The notes: a model not told the origin generated them from the letters alone. DNA of 64,000 nucleotides from Alitta virens (GCA_932294295.1 OW028579.1:9980370-10044369); one strand, 5' to 3'. Shown: positions 25,101 to 39,581, numbered from the stretch's first letter. Numbers and translations: made by a program.

Positions 25101-28100
25101 CCTTTTTTGGGTTTGTTGTTCACACCTTTTTTTGGTTTGTTGTTCACACCTTTTTTGGTTTGTTGTTCACACCTTTTTTGGTTTGTTGTTCACACCTTTT
25201 TTTGGTTTGTTGTTCACACCTTTTTTTGGTTTGTTGTTCACACCTTTTTTTGGTTTGTTGTTCACACCTTTTTTGGGTTTGTTGTTCACACCTTTTTTTG
25301 GTTTGTTGTTCACACCTTTTTTTGGTTTGTTGTTCACACCTTTTTTTGGTTTGTTGTTCACACCTTTTTTGGGTTTGTTGTTCACACCTTTTTTGGGTTT
25401 GTTGTTCACACCTTTTTTTGGTTTGTTGTTCACACCTTTTTTGGGTTTGTTGTTCACACCTTTTTTGGGTTTGTTGTTCACACCTTTTTTTGGTTTGTTG
25501 TTCACACCTTTTTTTGGTTTGTTGTTCACACCTTTTTTTGGTTTGTTGTTCACACCTTTTTTTGGTTTGTTGTTCACACCTTTTTTTGGTTTGTTGTTCA
25601 CACCTTTTGTTCACACCTTTTTTGGTTTGTTGTTCACACCTTTTTTTGGTTTGTTGTTCACACCTTTTTTGGTTTGTTGTTCACACCTTTTTTTGGTTTG
25701 TTGTTCACACCTTTTGTTCACACCTTTTTTGGGTTTGTTGTTCACACCTTTTTTGGGTTTGTTGTTCACACCTTTTTTGGGTTTGTTGTTCACACCTTTT
25801 TTGGGTTTGTTGTTCACACCTTTTTTTGGTTTGTTGTTCACACCTTTTTTTGGTTTGTTGTTCACACCTTTTTTTGGTTTGTTGTTCACACCTTTTTTGG
25901 GTTTGTTGTTCACACCTTTTTTGGGTTTGTTGTTCACACCTTTTTTTGGTTTGTTGTTCACACCTTTTTTGGGTTTGTTGTTCACACCTTTTTTGGGTTT
26001 GTTGTTCACACCTTTTTTTGGTTTGTTGTTCACACCTTTTTTTGGTTTGTTGTTCACACCTTTTTTTGGTTTGTTGTTCACACCTTTTTTTGGTTTGTTG
26101 TTCACACCTTTTTTTGGTTTGTTGTTCACACCTTTTGTTCACACCTTTTTTGGTTTGTTGTTCACACCTTTTTTTGGTTTGTTGTTCACACCTTTTTTGG
26201 TTTGTTGTTCACACCTTTTTTTGGTTTGTTGTTCACACCTTTTGTTCACACCTTTTTTGGGTTTGTTGTTCACACCTTTTTTGGGTTTGTTGTTCACACC
26301 TTTTTTGGGTTTGTTGTTCACACCTTTTTTGGGTTTGTTGTTCACACCTTTTTTTGGTTTGTTGTTCACACCTTTTTTTGGTTTGTTGTTCACACCTTTT
26401 TTGGGTTTGTTGTTCACACCTTTTTTTGGTTTGTTGTTCACACCTTTTTTTGGTTTGTTGTTCACACCTTTTTTGGTTTGTTGTTCACACCTTTTTTTGG
26501 TTTGTTGTTCACACCTTTTTTTGGTTTGTTGTTCACACCTTTTGTTCACACCTTTTTTGGTTTGTTTTTCACACCTTTTTTGGTTTGTTGTTCACACCTT
26601 TTGTTCACACCTTTTTTGGTTTGTTGTTCACACCTTTTTTTGCTTTGTTGTTCACACCTTTTTTGGTTTGTTGTTCACACCTTTTTTTGGTTTGTTGTTC
26701 ACACCTTTTTTTGGTTTTGTTCACACCTTTTTTTGGTTTGTTGTTCACACCTTTTTTTGGTTTGTTGTTCACACCTTTTTTGGGTTTGTTGTTCACACCT
26801 TTTTTTGGTTTGTTGTTCACACCTTTTTTTGGTTTGTTGTTCACACCTTTTTTTGGTTTGTTGTTCACACCTTTTGTTCACCCTTTTTTGGGTTTGTTGT
26901 TCACACCTTTTTTGGGTTTGTTGTTCACACCTTTTTTGGGTTTGTTGTTCACACCTTTTTTGGGTTTGTTGTTCACACCTTTTTTTGGTTTGTTCGTCAC
27001 ACCTTTTTTTGGTTTGTTGTTCACACCTTTTTTGGGTTTGTTGTTCACACCTTTTTTTGGTTTGTTGTTCACACCTTCTTTTGGTTTGTTGTTCACACCT
27101 TTTTTTGGTTTGTTGTTCACACCTTTTTTGGGTTTGTTGTTCACACCTTTTTTGGGTTTGTTGTTCACACCTTTTTTTCGTTTGTTGTTCACACCTTTTT
27201 TGGGTTTGTTGTTCACACCTTTTTTTGGTTTGTTGTTCACACCTTTTTTTGGTTTGTTGTTCACACCTTTTTTTGGTTTGTTGTTCACACCTTTTTTTGG
27301 TTTGTTGTTCACACCTTTTTTTGGTTTGTTGTTCACACCTTTTTTTGGTTTGTTGTTCACACCTTTTTTTGGTTTGTTGTTCACACCTTTTGTTCACACC
27401 TTTTTTGGTTTGTTGTTCACACCTTTTTTTGGTTTGTTGTTCACACCTTTTTTGGTTTGTTGTTCACACCTTTTTTTGGTTTGTTGTTCACACCTTTTGT
27501 TCACACCTTTTTTGGGTTTGTTGTTCACACCTTTTTTGGGTTTGTTGTTCACACCTTTTTTGGGTTTGTTGTTCACACCTTTTTTGGGTTTGTTGTTCAC
27601 ACCTTTTTTTGGTTTGTTGTTCACACCTTTTTTTGGTTTGTTGTTCACACCTTTTTTGGGTTTGTTGTTCACACCTTTTTTTGGTTTGTTGTTCACACCT
27701 TTTTTTGGTTTGTTGTTCACACCTTTTTTGGTTTGTTGTTCACACCTTTTTTTGGTTTGTTGTTCACACCTTTTTTTGGTTTGTTGTTCACACCTTTTGT
27801 TCACACCTTTTTTGGTTTGTTTTTCACACCTTTTTTGGTTTGTTGTTCACACCTTTTGTTCACACCTTTTTTGGTTTGTTGTTCACACCTTTTTTTGCTT
27901 TGTTGTTCACACCTTTTTTGGTTTGTTGTTCACACCTTTTTTTGGTTTGTTGTTCACACCTTTTGTTCACACCTTTTTTGGGTTTGTTGTTCACACCTTT
28001 TTTGGGTTTGTTGTTCACACCTTTTTTGGGTTTGTTGTTCACACCTTTTTTGGGTTTGTTGTTCACACCTTTTTTTGGTTTGTTGTTCACACCTTTTTTT

Positions 28101-31100
28101 GGTTTGTTGTTCACACCTTTTTTGGGTTTGTTGTTCACACCTTTTTTTGGTTTGTTGTTCACACCTTTTTTGGTTTGTTGTTCACACCTTTTTTGGTTTG
28201 TTGTTCACACCTTTTTTTGGTTTGTTGTTCACACCTTTTTTTGGTTTGTTGTTCACACCTTTTTTTGGTTTGTTGTTCACACCTTTTTTTGGTTTGTTGT
28301 TCACACCTTTTTTTGGTTTGTTGTTCACACCTTTTTTTGGTTTGTTGTTCACACCTTTTTTGGTTTGTTGTTCACACCTTTTTTTGGTTTGTTGTTCACA
28401 CCTTTTTTTGGTTTGTTGTTCACACCTTTTTTTTGGTTTGTTGTTCACACCTTTTTTGGGTTTGTTGTTCACACCTTTTTTGGTTTGTTGTTCACACCTT
28501 TTTTGGGTTTGTTGTTCACACCTTTTTTGGTTTGTTGTTCACACCTTTTTTTGGTTTGTTGTTCACACCTTTTGTTCACACCTTTTTTGGGTTTGTTGTT
28601 CACACCTTTTTTGGGTTTGTTGTTCACACCTTTTTTGGGTTTGTTGTTCACACCTTTTTTGGGTTTGTTGTTCACACCTTTTTTTGGTTTGTTCGTCACA
28701 CCTTTTTTTGGTTTGTTGTTCACACCTTTTTTGGGTTTGTTGTTCACACCTTTTTTTGGTTTGTTGTTCACACCTTTTTTTGGTTTGTTGTTCACACCTT
28801 TTTTTGGTTTGTTGTTCACACCTTTTTTGGGTTTGTTGTTCACACCTTTTTTGGGTTTGTTGTTCACACCTTTTTTTGGTTTGTTGTTCACACCTTTTTT
28901 GGGTTTGTTGTTCACACCTTTTTTTGGTTTGTTGTTCACACCTTTTTTTGGTTTGTTGTTCACACCTTTTTTTGGTTTGTTGTTCACACCTTTTTTTGGT
29001 TTGTTGTTCACACCTTTTTTTGGTTTGTTGTTCACACCTTTTTTTGGTTTGTTGTTCACACCTTTTTTTGGTTTGTTGTTCACACCTTTTGTTCACACCT
29101 TTTTTGGTTTGTTGTTCACACCTTTTTTTGGTTTGTTGTTCACACCTTTTTTGGTTTGTTGTTCACACCTTTTTTTGGTTTGTTGTTCACACCTTTTGTT
29201 CACACCTTTTTTGGGTTTGTTGTTCACACCTTTTTTGGGTTTGTTGTTCACACCTTTTTTGGGTTTGTTGTTCACACCTTTTTTGGGTTTGTTGTTCACA
29301 CCTTTTTTTGGTTTGTTGTTCACACCTTTTTTTGGTTTGTTGTTCACACCTTTTTTGGGTTTGTTGTTCACACCTTTTTTTGGTTTGTTGTTCACACCTT
29401 TTTTTGGTTTGTTGTTCACACCTTTTTTGGTTTGTTGTTCACACCTTTTTTTGGTTTGTTGTTCACACCTTTTTTTGCTTTGTTGTTCACACCTTTTGTT
29501 CACACCTTTTTTGGTTTGTTTTTCACACCTTTTTTGCTTTGTTGTTCACACCTTTTGTTCACACCTTTTTTGGTTTGTTGTTCACACCTTTTTTTGCTTT
29601 GTTGTTCACACCTTTTTTGGTTTGTTGTTCACACCTTTTTTTGGTTTGTTGTTCACACCTTTTTTTGGTTTTGTTCACACCTTTTTTTGGTTTGTTGTTC
29701 ACACCTTTTTTTGGTTTGTTGTTCACACCTTTTTTGGGTTTGTTGTTCACACCTTTTTTTGGTTTGTTGTTCACACCTTTTTTTGGTTTGTTGTTCACAC
29801 CTTTTTTGGGTTTGTTGTTCACACCTTTTTTGGGTTTGTTGTTCACACCTTTTTTGGGTTTGTTGTTCACACCTTTTTTTGGTTTGTTGTTCACACCTTT
29901 TTTGGTTTGTTGTTCACACCTTTTTTGGTTTGTTGTTCACACCTTTTTTTGGTTTGTTGTTCACACCTTTTTTTGGTTTGTTGTTCACACCTTTTTTTGG
30001 TTTGTTGTTCACACCTTTTTTGGGTTTGTTGTTCACACCTTTTTTTGGTTTGTTGTTCACACCTTTTTTTGGTTTGTTGTTCACACCTTTTTTTGGTTTG
30101 TTGTTCACACCTTTTTTGGGTTTGTTGTTCACACCTTTTTTGGGTTTGTTGTTCACACCTTTTTTTGGTTTGTTGTTCACACCTTTTTTGGGTTTGTTGT
30201 TCACACCTTTTTTTGGTTTGTTGTTCACACCTTTTTTTGGTTTGTTGTTCACACCTTTTGTTCACACCTTTTTTGGTTTGTTGTTCACACCTTTTTTTGG
30301 TTTGTTGTTCACACCTTTTTTGGTTTGTTGTTCACACCTTTTTTTGGTTTGTTGTTCACACCTTTTGTTCACACCTTTTTTGGGTTTGTTGTTCACACCT
30401 TTTTTGGGTTTGTTGTTCACACCTTTTTTGGGTTTGTTGTTCACACCTTTTTTGGGTTTGTTGTTCACACCTTTTTTTGGTTTGTTGTTCACACCTTTTT
30501 TTGGTTTGTTGTTCACACCTTTTTTGGGTTTGTTGTTCACACCTTTTTTTGGTTTGTTGTTCACACCTTTTTTTGGTTTGTTGTTCACACCTTTTTTGGT
30601 TTGTTGTTCACACCTTTTTTTGCTTTGTTGTTCACACCTTTTTTTGCTTTGTTGTTCACACCTTTTGTTCACACCTTTTTTGGTTTGTTTTTCACACCTT
30701 TTTTGGTTTGTTGTTCACACCTTTTGTTCACACCTTTTTTGGTTTGTTGTTCACACCTTTTTTTGCTTTGTTGTTCACACCTTTTTTGGTTTGTTGTTCA
30801 CACCTTTTTTTGGTTTGTTGTTCACACCTTTTTTTGGTTTTGTTCACACCTTTTTTTGGTTTGTTGTTCACACCTTTTTTTGGTTTGTTGTTCACACCTT
30901 TTTTGGGTTTGTTGTTCACACCTTTTTTTGGTTTGTTGTTCACACCTTTTTTTGGTTTGTTGTTCACACCTTTTTTTGGTTTGTTGTTCACACCTTTTTT
31001 TGGTTTGTTGTTCACACCTTTTTTTGGTTTGTTGTTCACACCTTTTTTTGGTTTGTTGTTCACACCTTTTTTTGGTTTGTTGTTCACACCTTTTTTGGGT

Positions 31101-34100
31101 TTGTTGTTCACACCTTTTTTGGGTTTGTTGTTCACACCTTTTTTTGGTTTGTTGTTCACACCTTTTTTGGGTTTGTTGTTCACACCTTTTTTTGGTTTGT
31201 TGTTCACACCTTTTTTTGGTTTGTTGTTCACACCTTTTTTTGGTTTGTTGTTCACACCTTTTTTTGGTTTGTTGTTCACACCTTTTTTTGGTTTGTTGTT
31301 CACACCTTTTTTTGGTTTGTTGTTCACACCTTTTTTTGGTTTGTTGTTCACACCTTTTGTTCACACCTTTTTTGGTTTGTTGTTCACACCTTTTTTTGGT
31401 TTGTTGTTCACACCTTTTTTGGTTTGTTGTTCACACCTTTTTTTGGTTTGTTGTTCACACCTTTTGTTCACACCTTTTTTGGGTTTGTTGTTCACACCTT
31501 TTTTGGGTTTGTTGTTCACACCTTTTTTGGGTTTGTTGTTCACACCTTTTTTGGGTTTGTTGTTCACACCTTTTTTTGGTTTGTTGTTCACACCTTTTTT
31601 TGGTTTGTTGTTCACACCTTTTTTGGGTTTGTTGTTCACACCTTTTTTTGGTTTGTTGTTCACACCTTTTTTTGGTTTGTTGTTCACACCTTTTTTGGTT
31701 TGTTGTTCACACCTTTTTTTGGTTTGTTGTTCACACCTTTTTTTGGTTTGTTGTTCACACCTTTTTTTGGTTTGTTGTTCACACCTTTTTTTGGTTTGTT
31801 GTTCACACCTTTTTTTGGTTTGTTGTTCACACCTTTTTTGGTTTGTTGTTCACACCTTTTTTTGGTTTGTTGTTCACACCTTTTTTTGGTTTGTTGTTCA
31901 CACCTTTTTTTTGGTTTGTTGTTCACACCTTTTTTGGGTTTGTTGTTCACACCTTTTTTGGTTTGTTGTTCACACCTTTTGTTCACACCTTTTTTGGGTT
32001 TGTTGTTCACACCTTTTTTGGGTTTGTTGTTCACACCTTTTTTGGGTTTGTTGTTCACACCTTTTTTGGGTTTGTTGTTCACACCTTTTTTTGGTTTGTT
32101 CGTCACACCTTTTTTTGGTTTGTTGTTCACACCTTTTTTGGGTTTGTTGTTCACACCTTTTTTTGGTTTGTTGTTCACACCTTTTTTTGGTTTGTTGTTC
32201 ACACCTTTTTTTCGTTTGTTGTTCACACCTTTTTTGGGTTTGTTGTTCACACCTTTTTTGGGTTTGTTGTTCACACCTTTTTTTGGTTTGTTGTTCACAC
32301 CTTTTTTGGGTTTGTTGTTCACACCTTTTTTTGGTTTGTTGTTCACACCTTTTTTTGGTTTGTTGTTCACACCTTTTTTTGGTTTGTTGTTCACACCTTT
32401 TTTTGGTTTGTTGTTCACACCTTTTTTTGGTTTGTTGTTCACACCTTTTTTTGGTTTGTTGTTCACACCTTTTGTTCACACCTTTTTTGGTTTGTTGTTC
32501 ACACCTTTTTTTGGTTTGTTGTTCACACCTTTTTTGGTTTGTTGTTCACACCTTTTTTTGGTTTGTTGTTCACACCTTTTGTTCACACCTTTTTTGGGTT
32601 TGTTGTTCACACCTTTTTTGGGTTTGTTGTTCACACCTTTTTTGGGTTTGTTGTTCACACCTTTTTTGGGTTTGTTGTTCACACCTTTTTTTGGTTTGTT
32701 GTTCACACCTTTTTTTGGTTTGTTGTTCACACCTTTTTTGGGTTTGTTGTTCACACCTTTTTTTGGTTTGTTGTTCACACCTTTTTTTGGTTTGTTGTTC
32801 ACACCTTTTTTGGTTTGTTGTTCACACCTTTTTTTGGTTTGTTGTTCACACCTTTTTTTGCTTTGTTGTTCACACCTTTTGTTCACACCTTTTTTGGTTT
32901 GTTTTTCACACCTTTTTTGGTTTGTTGTTCACACCTTTTGTTCACACCTTTTTTGGTTTGTTGTTCACACCTTTTTTGGTTTGTTTTTCACACCTTTTTT
33001 GGTTTGTTGTTCACACCTTTTGTTCACACCTTTTTTGGTTTGTTGTTCACACCTTTTTTTGCTTTGTTGTTCACACCTTTTTTGGTTTGTTGTTCACACC
33101 TTTTTTTGGTTTGTTGTTCACACCTTTTTTTGGTTTTGTTCACACCTTTTTTTGGTTTGTTGTTCACACCTTTTTTTGGTTTGTTGTTCACACCTTTTTT
33201 TGGTTTGTTGTTCACACCTTTTTTGGGTTTGTTGTTCACACCTTTTTTTGGTTTGTTGTTCACACCTTTTTTTGGTTTGTTGTTCACACCTTTTTTTGGT
33301 TTGTTGTTCACACCTTTTTTTGGTTTGTTGTTCACACCTTTTTTGGGTTTGTTGTTCACACCTTTTTTTGGTTTGTTGTTCACACCTTTTTTGGTTTGTT
33401 GTTCACACCTTTTTTGGTTTGTTGTTCACACCTTTTTTTGGTTTGTTGTTCACACCTTTTTTTGGTTTGTTGTTCACACCTTTTTTTGGTTTGTTGTTCA
33501 CACCTTTTTTGGGTTTGTTGTTCACACCTTTTTTTGGTTTGTTGTTCACACCTTTTTTTGGTTTGTTGTTCACACCTTTTTTTGGTTTGTTGTTCACACC
33601 TTTTTTGGGTTTGTTGTTCACACCTTTTTTGGGTTTGTTGTTCACACCTTTTTTTGGTTTGTTGTTCACACCTTTTTTGGGTTTGTTGTTCACACCTTTT
33701 TTGGGTTTGTTGTTCACACCTTTTTTTGGTTTGTTGTTCACACCTTTTTTTGGTTTGTTGTTCACACCTTTTTTTGGTTTGTTGTTCACACCTTTTTTTG
33801 GTTTGTTGTTCACACCTTTTTTTGGTTTGTTGTTCACACCTTTTGTTCACACCTTTTTTGGTTTGTTGTTCACACCTTTTTTTGGTTTGTTGTTCACACC
33901 TTTTTTGGTTTGTTGTTCACACCTTTTTTTGGTTTGTTGTTCACACCTTTTGTTCACACCTTTTTTGGGTTTGTTGTTCACACCTTTTTTGGGTTTGTTG
34001 TTCACACCTTTTTTGGGTTTGTTGTTCACACCTTTTTTGGGTTTGTTGTTCACACCTTTTTTTGGTTTGTTGTTCACACCTTTTTTTGGTTTGTTGTTCA

Positions 34101-37100
34101 CACCTTTTTTGGGTTTGTTGTTCACACCTTTTTTTGGTTTGTTGTTCACACCTTTTTTTGGTTTGTTGTTCACACCTTTTTTGGTTTGTTGTTCACACCT
34201 TTTTTTGGTTTGTTGTTCACACCTTTTTTTGGTTTGTTGTTCACACCTTTTGTTCACACCTTTTTTGGTTTGTTTTTCACACCTTTTTTGGTTTGTTGTT
34301 CACACCTTTTGTTCACACCTTTTTTGGTTTGTTGTTCACACCTTTTTTTGCTTTGTTGTTCACACCTTTTTTGGTTTGTTGTTCACACCTTTTTTTGGTT
34401 TGTTGTTCACACCTTTTTTTGGTTTTGTTCACACCTTTTTTTGGTTTGTTGTTCACACCTTTTTTTTGGTTTGTTGTTCACACCTTTTTTGGGTTTGTTG
34501 TTCACACCTTTTTTTGGTTTGTTGTTCACACCTTTTTTTGGTTTGTTGTTCACACCTTTTTTTGGTTTGTTGTTCACACCTTTTTTTGGTTTGTTGTTCA
34601 CACCTTTTGTTCACACCTTTTTTTGGTTTGTTTTTCACACCTTTTTTGGTTTGTTGTTCACACCTTTTGTTCACACCTTTTTTGGTTTGTTGTTCACACC
34701 TTTTTTTGCTTTGTTGTTCACACCTTTTTTGGTTTGTTGTTCACACCTTTTTTTGGTTTGTTGTTCACACCTTTTTTGGTTTGTTGTTCACACCTTTTTT
34801 TGGTTTGTTGTTCACACCTTTTTTGGTTTGTTGTTCACACCTTTTTTTGGTTTGTTGTTCACACCTTTTTTTGGTTTGTTGTTCACACCTTTTTTGGTTT
34901 GTTGTTCACACCTTTTTTTGGTTTGTTGTTCACACCTTTTTTTGGTTTGTTGTTCACACCTTTTTTTGGTTTGTTGTTCACACCTTTTTTTGGTTTGTTG
35001 TTCACACCTTTTTTGGGTTTGTTGTTCACACCTTTTTTTGGTTTGTTGTTCACACCTTTTTTTGGTTTGTTGTTCACACTTTTTTTTTGGTTTGTTGTTC
35101 ACACCTTTTTTTGGTTTGTTGTTCACACCTTTTTTTGGTTTGTTGTTCACACCTTTTTTTGGTTTGTTGTTCACACCTTTTTTTGGTTTGTTGTTCACAC
35201 CTTTTTTTGGTTTGTTGTTCACACCTTTTTTTGGTTTGTTGTTCACACCTTTTTTTGGTTTGTTGTTCACACCTTTTTTTGGTTTGTTGTTCACACCTTT
35301 TTTTGGTTTGTTGTTCACACCTTTTTTTGGTTTGTTGTTCACACCTTTTTTGGTTTGTTGTTCACACCTTTTTTTGGTTTGTTGTTCACATCTTTTTTTG
35401 GTTTGTTGTTCACACCTTTTTTTGGTTTGTTGTTCACACCTTTTTTTGGTTTGTTGTTCACACCTTTTTTGGTTTGTTGTTCACACCTTTTTTTGGTTTG
35501 TTGTTCACACCTTTTTTGGGTTTGTTGTTCACACCTTTTTTTGGTTTGTTGTTCACACCTTTTTTGGTTTGTTGTTCACACCTTTTTTGGTTTGTTGTTC
35601 ACACCTTTTTTTGGTTTGTTGTTCACACCTTTTTTTGGTTTGTTGTTCACACCTTTTTTTGGTTTGTTGTTCACACCTTTTTTTGGTTTGTTGTTCACAC
35701 CTTTTTTTGGTTTGTTGTTCACACCTTTTTTTGGTTTGTTGTTCACACCTTTTTTGGTTTGTTGTTCACACCTTTTTTTGGTTTGTTGTTCACACCTTTT
35801 TTTGGTTTGTTGTTCACACCTTTTTTTTGGTTTGTTGTTCACACCTTTTTTGGGTTTGTTGTTCACACCTTTTTTGGTTTGTTGTTCACACCTTTTTTTG
35901 GTTTGTTGTTCACACCTTTTTTTGGTTTGTTGTTCACACCTTTTTTTGGTTTGTTGTTCACACCTTTTTTTGGTTTGTTGTTCACACCTTTTTTTGGTTT
36001 GTTGTTCACACCTTTTTTTGGTTTGTTGTTCACACCTTTTTTGGTTTGTTGTTCACACCTTTTTTTGGTTTGTTGTTCACACCTTTTGTTCACACCTTTT
36101 TTGGGTTTGTTGTTCACACCTTTTTTGGGTTTGTTGTTCACACCTTTTTTGGGTTTGTTGTTCACACCTTTTTTGGTTTGTTGTTCACACCTTTTTTTGG
36201 TTTGTTGTTCACACCTTTTGTTCACACCTTTTTTGGGTTTGTTGTTCACACCTTTTTTGGGTTTGTTGTTCACACCTTTTTTGGGTTTGTTGTTCACACC
36301 TTTTTTGGGTTTGTTGTTCACACCTTTTTTTGGTTTGTTGTTCACACCTTTTTTTGGTTTGTTGTTCACACCTTTTTTGGGTTTGTTGTTCACACCTTTT
36401 TTTGGTTTGTTGTTCACACCTTTTTTGGTTTGTTGTTCACACCTTTTTTGGTTTGTTGTTCACACCTTTTTTTGGTTTGTTGTTCACACCTTTTTTTGGT
36501 TTGTTGTTCACACCTTTTTTTGGTTTGTTGTTCACACCTTTTTTTGGTTTGTTGTTCACACCTTTTTTTGGTTTGTTGTTCACACCTTTTTTTGGTTTGT
36601 TGTTCACACCTTTTTTGGTTTGTTGTTCACACCTTTTTTTGGTTTGTTGTTCACACCTTTTTTTGGTTTGTTGTTCACACCTTTTTTTTGGTTTGTTGTT
36701 CACACCTTTTTTGGGTTTGTTGTTCACACCTTTTTTGGTTTGTTGTTCACACCTTTTGTTCACACCTTTTTTGGGTTTGTTGTTCACACCTTTTTTGGGT
36801 TTGTTGTTCACACCTTTTTTGGGTTTGTTGTTCACACCTTTTTTGGGTTTGTTGTTCACACCTTTTTTTGGTTTGTTCGTCACACCTTTTTTTGGTTTGT
36901 TGTTCACACCTTTTTTGGGTTTGTTGTTCACACCTTTTTTTGGTTTGTTGTTCACACCTTTTTTTGGTTTGTTGTTCACACCTTTTTTTCGTTTGTTGTT
37001 CACACCTTTTTTGGGTTTGTTGTTCACACCTTTTTTGGGTTTGTTGTTCACACCTTTTTTTGGTTTGTTGTTCACACCTTTTTTTGGTTTGTTGTTCACA

Positions 37101-38333
37101 CCTTTTTTTGGTTTGTTGTTCACACCTTTTTTTGGTTTGTTGTTCACACCTTTTTTTGGTTTGTTGTTCACACCTTTTTTTGGTTTGTTGTTCACACCTT
37201 TTTTTGGTTTGTTGTTCACACCTTTTTTTGGTTTGTTGTTCACACCTTTTGTTCACACCTTTTTTGGTTTGTTGTTCACACCTTTTTTTGGTTTGTTGTT
37301 CACACCTTTTTTGGTTTGTTGTTCACACCTTTTTTTGGTTTGTTGTTCACACCTTTTGTTCACACCTTTTTTGGGTTTGTTGTTCACACCTTTTTTGGGT
37401 TTGTTGTTCACACCTTTTTTGGGTTTGTTGTTCACACCTTTTTTGGGTTTGTTGTTCACACCTTTTTTTGGTTTGTTGTTCACACCTTTTTTTGGTTTGT
37501 TGTTCACACCTTTTTTGGGTTTGTTGTTCACACCTTTTTTTGGTTTGTTGTTCACACCTTTTTTTGGTTTGTTGTTCACACCTTTTTTGGTTTGTTGTTC
37601 ACACCTTTTTTTGGTTTGTTGTTCACACCTTTTTTTGCTTTGTTGTTCACACCTTTTGTTCACACCTTTTTTGGTTTGTTTTTCACACCTTTTTTTGGTT
37701 TGTTGTTCACACCTTTTGTTCACACCTTTTTTTGGTTTGTTGTTCACACCTTTTTTGGTTTGTTTTTCACACCTTTTTTGGTTTGTTGTTCACACCTTTT
37801 GTTCACACCTTTTTTGGTTTGTTGTTCACACCTTTTTTTGCTTTGTTGTTCACACCTTTTTTGGTTTGTTGTTCACACCTTTTTTTGGTTTGTTGTTCAC
37901 ACCTTTTTTTGGTTTTGTTCACACCTTTTTTTGGTTTGTTGTTCACACCTTTTTTTGGTTTGTTGTTCACACCTTTTTTGGGTTTGTTGTTCACACCTTT
38001 TTTTGGTTTGTTGTTCACACCTTTTTTTGGTTTGTTGTTCACACCTTTTTTTGGTTTGTTGTTCACACCTTTTTTTGGTTTGTTGTTCACACCTTTTTTG
38101 GTTTGTTGTTCACACCTTTTTTTGGTTTGTTGTTCACACCTTTTTTTGGTTTGTTGTTCACACCTTTTTTTGGTTTGTTGTTCACACCTTTTTTTGGTTT
38201 GTTGTTCACACCTTTTTTTGGTTTGTTGTTCACACCTTTTTTTGGTTTGTTGTTCACACCTTTTTTTGGTTTGTTGTTCACACCTTTTTTTTTGGTTTGT
38301 TGTTCACACCTTTTTTGGTTTGTTGTTCACACC
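19133..38333 (-). repeat. Minisatellite family B (24-bp unit), T-rich strand on top
   Basis: About 800 units. As read on the top strand the unit is CACACC, then a T run, then GGTTTGTTGTT. Three common alleles are T7GG (24 bp), T6GGG (24 bp, one T-to-G change) and T6GG (23 bp). Recurrent variants are the 13-bp short unit CCTTTTGTTCACA, GCTTTG for GGTTTG, a GGTTTTGTTC unit lacking two bases, GTTCGTCAC, TTTCGTTTG and GTTTTTCAC. Their order repeats, giving higher-order units near 1.9 kb. The top strand is free of stop triplets, so a single open frame can run the whole length. The bottom strand gives short basic frames with an 8-residue period (NNKPKKGV or RCEQQTKK). None of this is evidence of coding. 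Confidence 0.97.
21119..24897 (-). repeat. Family B higher-order repeat, about 1.89 kb
   Basis: The shortened GGTTTTGTTCAC unit lies at 21119, 23008 and 24896, i.e. 1889 and 1888 bp apart, and the order of the T6GGG, T7GG, GCTTTG and short CCTTTTGTTC units between them is nearly the same. Later copies of the marker (26713, then near 29664, 30835, 33127, 34424 and 37910) are irregularly spaced. The higher-order unit therefore varies by loss and gain of blocks. Confidence 0.8.
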
Positions 38334-38533
38334 NNNNNNNNNNNNNNNNNNNNNNNNNNNNNNNNNNNNNNNNNNNNNNNNNNNNNNNNNNNNNNNNNNN
38401 NNNNNNNNNNNNNNNNNNNNNNNNNNNNNNNNNNNNNNNNNNNNNNNNNNNNNNNNNNNNNNNNNNNNNNNNNNNNNNNNNNNNNNNNNNNNNNNNNNNN
38501 NNNNNNNNNNNNNNNNNNNNNNNNNNNNNNNNN
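38334..38533. other. Assembly gap 2 (200 N)
   Basis: A run of exactly 200 N. Family B with the T-rich strand on top lies on both sides, so neither orientation nor family changes here. The last units before it include an unusually long T run near 38284. Confidence 0.99.
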
Positions 38534-39581
38534 CTTTTTTTGGTTTGTTTTTCACACCTTTTTTGGGTTTGTTGTTCACACCTTTTTTGGTTTGTTGTTC
38601 ACACCTTTTTTTGGTTTGTTGTTCACACCTTTTTTTGGTTTGTTGTTCACACCTTTTTTTGGTTTGTTGTTCACACCTTTTTTTGGTTTGTTGTTCACAC
38701 CTTTTTTTGGTTTGTTGTTCACACCTTTTTTGGTTTGTTGTTCACACCTTTTTTTGGTTTGTTGTTCACACCTTTTTTTGGTTTGTTGTTCACACCTTTT
38801 TTTGGTTTGTTTTTCACACCTTTTTTTGGTTTGTTGTTCACACCTTTTTTTGGTTTGTTGTTCACACCTTTTTTTGGTTTGTTGTTCACACCTTTTTTGG
38901 GTTTGTTGTTCACACCTTTTTTTGGTTTGTTGTTCACACCTTTTTTTGGTTTGTTTTTCACACCTTTTTTTGGTTTGTTGTTCACACCTTTTTTGGTTTG
39001 TTGTTCACACCTTTTTTTGGTTTGTTGTTCACACCTTTTTTTGGTTTGTTGTTCACACCTTTTTTTGGTTTGTTTTTCACACCTTTTTTTGGTTTGTTGT
39101 TCACACCTTTTTTTTATTTGTTGTTCACACCTTTTTTGGGTTTGTTGTTCACACCTTTTTTGGGTTTGTTGTTCACACCTTTTTTTGGTTTGTTGTTCAC
39201 ACCTTTTTTTGGTTTGTTGTTCACACCTTTTTTTGGTTTGTTGTTCACACCTTTTTTTGGTTTGTTGTTCACACCTTTTTTTGGTTTGTTGTTCACACCT
39301 TTTTTTGGTTTGTTGTTCACACCTTTTTTTGGTTTGTTGTTCACACCTTTTTTTGGTTTGTTGTTCACACCTTTTTTTGGTTTGTTGTTCACACCTTTTG
39401 TTCACACCTTTTTTGGTTTGTTGTTCACACCTTTTTTTGGTTTGTTGTTCACACCTTTTTTGGTTTGTTGTTCACACCTTTTTTTGGTTTGTTGTTCACA
39501 CCTTTTGTTCACACCTTTTTTGGGTTTGTTGTTCACACCTTTTTTGGGTTTGTTGTTCACACCTTTTTTGGGTTTGTTGTT
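38534..39581 (-). repeat. Minisatellite family B, T-rich strand on top
   Basis: These are 24-bp B units as in the previous contig, with several GTTTTTCAC variants and a TTTTTTTTATTTG unit near 39113 that recurs in later B blocks (near 40741, 41706, 44815 and 46675). It ends in three T6GGG units before the first A unit. Confidence 0.95.

Noticed and set aside
19133..38333. G-quadruplex potential from the GGG in T6GGG units
   Set aside because: GGG runs lie 24 bp or more apart and most units have only GG, so a stable intramolecular quadruplex is not expected.
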